A stretch of 64,000 bases of DNA, taken from positions 1 to 64,000 of the forward strand of contig DJMA01000027.1 in NCBI GenBank assembly GCA_002436415.1, written 5' to 3'. Origin of the DNA: Bdellovibrionaceae bacterium UBA6502. Its GTDB lineage: Bacteria; Bdellovibrionota; Bdellovibrionia; Bdellovibrionales; UBA840. Shown one piece after another: positions 60,875-64,000 of this stretch. Numbering within the stretch: position 1 is the first letter of the stretch; each line of letters starts with the position of its first letter. The position numbers and the translations under genes are program-made. The notes beneath the pieces were generated by a model, which was given only the letters and a program-made list of their open reading frames with translations, was not told the origin of the DNA and did no database searches.

Positions 60875-62383
60875 TTAATTTTTCTTGCGAGACAAGTTAA
60901 CGAAGTAGCTGAAATCACCGGTTTTTGAAGTTTTAAAACCTTCAATGTCTTTGCTCACGATATTAATTTGTTCGTTGTACCAAAGAGGAATGATCGGAAG
61001 GTCTTCAGCGATAATTTCTTGGACTTTTTGGTAGTGCTTAATGCGTTCGTCAATCGAGAGTATAGCAACTCCTGAGTCTAAGAGTTTATCCAAGTCTTTG
61101 TTTTGGTAATGACCACGATTTCTTCCAGCAGGAGGAAGTTCGTTGCTATGGAAAGCAACCCGATATATGTCTGGGTCAGTGGCACCTACCCAGCGCATGG
61201 TTGCGAGCTGGTAGTTTCCATTTTTAACATCTTCAAAAAAGGTTCCCCACTCATAGCTTTCAATTTTTACATCAAAGTCTAATTGAGAAATTTGGTTAGC
61301 TAAAATTTTTGCGTTTTCTACCGCGTTTGGATTGTTCGAAGTTTTGATGCTTAATGTTTTTTTGTCTGCCAACAAACTCTTTAGTTTAGCTTTTGCTGCT
61401 TCTAGGGAAAAATTCGGCAAATTTAATTTGGCATCAAAAAATGGGTTAGAAGGAGTTAAGATACTACTAGCAGGACTTGCTAAGCCCTCTAATTTGTATT
61501 GAATGATGCTTTTTTTATCAATGGCGTGAGCAATGGCGGATCTAATGTCTTTCTTGCTCAGCATCGGATCTTTTAAATTTATCAGCAAATAATTCATTGC
61601 TAGGCCTGGAGCACGGTAGTGATTAAACTTTTCGTTCTTTAAAAGTTTAATACTAGATTGAGGCGATAAAACATTTGGAGCTACGTCTATGTTTCCCTTT
61701 AAAATCTTCAAATATCTAGTGTTGTCGTCTTTGATGACTTTAAAGCTTAGCTGCTGGTTTTTTACTTCTTTTGTGTAATGAGGGTTTCTCTTAAGAATGA
61801 TTTCATTGCTAGATTCTTTGCTCAAAGCATAGGCTCCGGTGCCAAGAACATGCTTTGAGAAATCTTCTCCGTATTTCTCCACCTCCGATTTTGGGAGGAT
61901 TTTCAAAAGAGATAGATCAGTTAAAAGAGTTGCCGTGGGGTTGTTTAAAGCAATTTTAAGTACGAAGCCTTTGTCATTGGTTTCAGTGATATCAATTTTG
62001 CCAATGGTTTTAAAGGAGCTCGCAAAAATACTTCCTTCTTTTTTATACTCTTGAAAGCTAAACAAAATGTCTTCTTTTGTAAGCTCTATGCCATTGCTAA
62101 ATTTAATCATAGGAAGAAGCTTTAGTTCGAGAAGCTCTTTGCTTATTTTCCAGGATTCAGCGGCGTCTCCAACAATTTCCATCTCAGGGCCTAATTTGAC
62201 GAAACTTTGGAATATAAGCCCTACAAGTCTTTGCCCATTGGCATCGGTTGCTCGACGAGGGTCTAGGGTTTTAGGACTGCTTTCAAGAGCAATTCGAATC
62301 TCACCCTCTTGTACTTCTTTTTTTGAGCTACAAGCAGTGAAACACAGGCTTAAAAATAAAAAACAAACTGTTAAAAACTTCAT
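60875..62383 (-). CDS. Oligopeptide/dipeptide-type ABC transporter substrate-binding lipoprotein
   Basis: 502 residues from the ATG at 62383, with GGGAG before it. The lipobox CFTACSS gives a lipoprotein. The SBP_bac_5 family pattern is seen: IRIALESSPKTLDPRRATDA near the start, LVGLIFQSFVKLGPE, FSNGIELTKEDILFSFQEY, AIAHAIDKKSIIQY and LPIIPLWYNEQINIV. It binds peptides or nickel-like ligands for import, but no permease or ATPase genes are here, so it is an orphan. It lies upstream of lspA with a 135-bp gap. Confidence 0.92.
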   Translation of the reverse strand: MKFLTVCFLFLSLCFTACSSKKEVQEGEIRIALESSPKTLDPRRATDANGQRLVGLIFQSFVKLGPEMEIVGDAAESWKISKELLELKLLPMIKFSNGIELTKEDILFSFQEYKKEGSIFASSFKTIGKIDITETNDKGFVLKIALNNPTATLLTDLSLLKILPKSEVEKYGEDFSKHVLGTGAYALSKESSNEIILKRNPHYTKEVKNQQLSFKVIKDDNTRYLKILKGNIDVAPNVLSPQSSIKLLKNEKFNHYRAPGLAMNYLLINLKDPMLSKKDIRSAIAHAIDKKSIIQYKLEGLASPASSILTPSNPFFDAKLNLPNFSLEAAKAKLKSLLADKKTLSIKTSNNPNAVENAKILANQISQLDFDVKIESYEWGTFFEDVKNGNYQLATMRWVGATDPDIYRVAFHSNELPPAGRNRGHYQNKDLDKLLDSGVAILSIDERIKHYQKVQEIIAEDLPIIPLWYNEQINIVSKDIEGFKTSKTGDFSYFVNLSRKKN

Positions 62384-62470
62384 AAAGATCTCCCGTTGCA
62401 ATATTAAGATCATCAACCTATGCTAAAGGCTAGTTGCTTTTGAGACAAGAACAAATCAAAGGGGGAGATT

Positions 62471-63868
62471 CTGAAAAAGCTAGTGTTTCTTATTTTTATT
62501 CTTTCTGTAGAATCTTTTGCAATGGATCAAAGCTTACAACAACTCTTTAAGTCTTCAGAATTTAAGGAGGGTGAGTTTTCTATTTTAATCCAAGGGGATG
62601 AAACCAAAAATAGCTATGAGTTGAACTCTAATAACTCTCGAATACCAGCTTCGTTGAGTAAACTAGTAGTGGCTGGAATGGCCTATCACTATCTAGAGCC
62701 TAATTTTGTATGGACTACAAAGCTTCTATCTTTGTCTGAACCTAAAAATGAAGTCCTCAAAGGCGATCTTTGTTTGTATGGCGGTGGAAACCCGAGCTTT
62801 TTAACAGAGCAGGCCTGGGTATTGGCTAATAATTTTTTACGCTCTGATATTCGCAAAATTGAAGGAGATTTAATCGTTGATGAAAGTTATTTTGACAAAG
62901 ATTATTTTTCAGATACGAGAATGTCTAAACGCCAGCTTCGAGCTTATGATGCACCTGTGAGTGGGGCTAGTTTTAACTGGAACAGTGTTAATATTTATCT
63001 AAAACCAGGAAAAATTGGGGAAAAGGCAAAAGCTTATACAACTCCAGAGCTTAATTATGTTCGCCTAAATAACAAAGTGATTGTTCATAAAGGAAGAACT
63101 CAGGTGCAAATCAAAAGATTGGTCCATAAGGATTATGAAGAGTTTGTTTTAACTGGAAAACTTTCTCATTTAGACTTGGAAAAAGTTTTCTACAGACCTG
63201 TGCAAGAGGCTGGCCGATTTACGGGTGAGAATTTTAAAGAAAATCTTGAAAAATTAGGGGTCAGTGTAAAAGGTAAAGTTCGCGTATCGTCTTGTGCCGC
63301 TTATAAAAATGAACTGGCCAGTGTGGACTCAAAAGAACTAGCCTTGGTTGTAAGAGATATGATGAAGTACTCCAATAATTTTTTGGCAGAGATTCTTTCA
63401 AAAACGATTGTAAGGGAAAAACTTGGAGTGGAAGGTAGCTTAGATAAATTAGCTCCTTTAGTAGCCGGTTACCTAAAAGAGGCAATGAATTTGGCAAAGG
63501 ATGAGACTTACGTTTACAGAAGTGTTTCTGGTTTATCCTATAAAAATCGATTCAGTGCCAAACAGCTCTTTAATTTGTTGAATTATGAGAAATTAAAATT
63601 TTCCCATTTCTATGAATTTGCGAGTTCATTGCCAATTGGTGGAGTCGATGGGACGCTTAAGTCTCGCTTTAAAGGTTTTGATAGTATTCGTTTTCGTGCC
63701 AAAACAGGACTATTAAATAATGTTGTATCTCTGGCTGGATATGGTCAAACTAAGACTAATAAAAACTTTCAGTTTGTATTGATATACAACGGACAAAAAA
63801 GTAAGCCGGTCTGGAAAGTTCAACAATTTTTTGATAAGATTTTAATCGATTATGTGCAAAAAAACTAA
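62471..63868 (+). CDS. dacB: D-alanyl-D-alanine carboxypeptidase/endopeptidase (PBP4, class C)
   Basis: Cleaves D-Ala from peptidoglycan peptides. About 465 residues. Catalytic motifs are PASLSKLV (SxxK), KYSNNFLAEIL (SxN) and FRAKTGLLNNV (KTG). The in-frame GTG at 62483 would give a signal peptide without positive charge. The frame extends upstream through CTG-AAA-AAG-CTA (62471), giving a proper KK n-region, and GGGGGAG lies 3-4 nt before it, so I suggest a rare CTG start. The next gene overlaps its 3' end by 17 nt. Confidence 0.9.
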   Translation: MKKLVFLIFILSVESFAMDQSLQQLFKSSEFKEGEFSILIQGDETKNSYELNSNNSRIPASLSKLVVAGMAYHYLEPNFVWTTKLLSLSEPKNEVLKGDLCLYGGGNPSFLTEQAWVLANNFLRSDIRKIEGDLIVDESYFDKDYFSDTRMSKRQLRAYDAPVSGASFNWNSVNIYLKPGKIGEKAKAYTTPELNYVRLNNKVIVHKGRTQVQIKRLVHKDYEEFVLTGKLSHLDLEKVFYRPVQEAGRFTGENFKENLEKLGVSVKGKVRVSSCAAYKNELASVDSKELALVVRDMMKYSNNFLAEILSKTIVREKLGVEGSLDKLAPLVAGYLKEAMNLAKDETYVYRSVSGLSYKNRFSAKQLFNLLNYEKLKFSHFYEFASSLPIGGVDGTLKSRFKGFDSIRFRAKTGLLNNVVSLAGYGQTKTNKNFQFVLIYNGQKSKPVWKVQQFFDKILIDYVQKN

Positions 63869-64000
63869 ATTTAACTTAAAAGTATGTTTGTTGTGTTTCT
63901 CAGTTGCCTTTGTAGCCTGTGGATCTACCCAAGTGGATAAAAAGCCGATTCAAACTCAGTTAACTGATAAGCTGGGGCAAGACACATTGGTAGCCCATAC
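63852..64000 (+). CDS. Start of a lipoprotein gene (truncated by the window end)
   Basis: The first 49 codons are open and begin MCKKTKFNLKVCLLCFSVAF, followed by the lipobox FVACGS, so the product is a lipoprotein. The mature start is STQVDKKPIQTQ. It overlaps dacB by 17 nt in another frame, so they are probably cotranscribed. The rest lies outside the window and the family cannot be named. Confidence 0.7.
   Translation, partial: MCKKTKFNLKVCLLCFSVAFVACGSTQVDKKPIQTQLTDKLGQDTLVAH

Noticed and set aside
1..64000. CRISPR arrays, tRNA or rRNA genes
   Set aside because: I saw no regularly spaced repeats and no tRNA- or rRNA-like sequences on either strand, though eye inspection cannot exclude an atypical tRNA.

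Overview
The window is AT-rich bacterial chromosome with densely packed genes on both strands. It carries no rRNA, tRNA, insertion sequence, prophage or CRISPR array that I can see. The gene content fits the Bdellovibrionota (Bdellovibrio/Bacteriovorax-like bacteria), probably one of the low-GC lineages. Supporting signs are two TIGR02147-type regulators (a family known mainly from Bdellovibrio-like bacteria and Fibrobacteres), a MotAB flagellar stator, a Gram-negative envelope (Pal, DUF4398 and YbgF-like lipoproteins, LspA, RND pump, DsbD, beta-barrel proteins) and many secreted or lipid-anchored proteins of unknown function. This assignment is an inference from gene families, not a placement by marker genes.

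Layout. 1-11.8 kb: four members of one family of large secreted proteins, in two tandem pairs (185-4302 and 8068-11754). Between the pairs lie asd (aspartate semialdehyde dehydrogenase), a CFI-box surface protein and a predicted outer-membrane barrel. 12-13.7 kb: phosphatidylserine synthase and a SEC59-like lipid kinase. 14-21 kb: secreted or lipoprotein unknowns, a TIGR02147 regulator and an HExxH protein. 21-24 kb: a large fusion of peptidase, propeller and probable barrel. 24.1-25.7 kb: pal, a DUF4398 lipoprotein and a YbgF-like TPR protein, ending in a terminator that lies inside the convergent histidine kinase gene. 27.3-30.5 kb: tsaD, rsmA and an outer-membrane protein.

30.7-37.8 kb is the most coherent block: tyrA (chorismate mutase-prephenate dehydrogenase), aroF, aroB, a trifunctional aroK-aroD-aroE fusion, aroC and aroA, in one tight operon. 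Six genes encode all seven steps of the shikimate pathway plus the tyrosine branch. The fusion has the same domain order as the last three domains of the fungal AROM protein. A perfect TGTAAAA/TTTTACA inverted repeat precedes the operon.

37.8-43.3 kb: a charged lipoprotein, a two-helix HAMP-like protein, a TylF-like methyltransferase, smpB, an rRNA pseudouridine synthase and a coiled-coil protein next to a 26-bp perfect palindrome. 43.4-47 kb: a second TIGR02147 regulator translationally coupled to a secreted protein, and a small XRE/membrane-protein module. 47.3-50.3 kb: glutathione-dependent formaldehyde detoxification (fghA, frmA) with a divergent LysR gene. 51.7-58.6 kb: dsbD, motA, motB and an RND pump without partner genes. 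58.9-64 kb: an exonuclease with a WYL-like tail, an LspA fused to a HAMP-like membrane module related to the 38.7-kb gene, an oligopeptide-type binding lipoprotein, a PBP4-type carboxypeptidase and the start of another lipoprotein.

No unmistakable new defence or mobile system is present. The strongest candidates for something undescribed are the AROM-like fusion, the LspA-HAMP fusion with its stand-alone relative, the four-member secreted family, the exonuclease-WYL protein, and the repeats around the two TIGR02147 genes.
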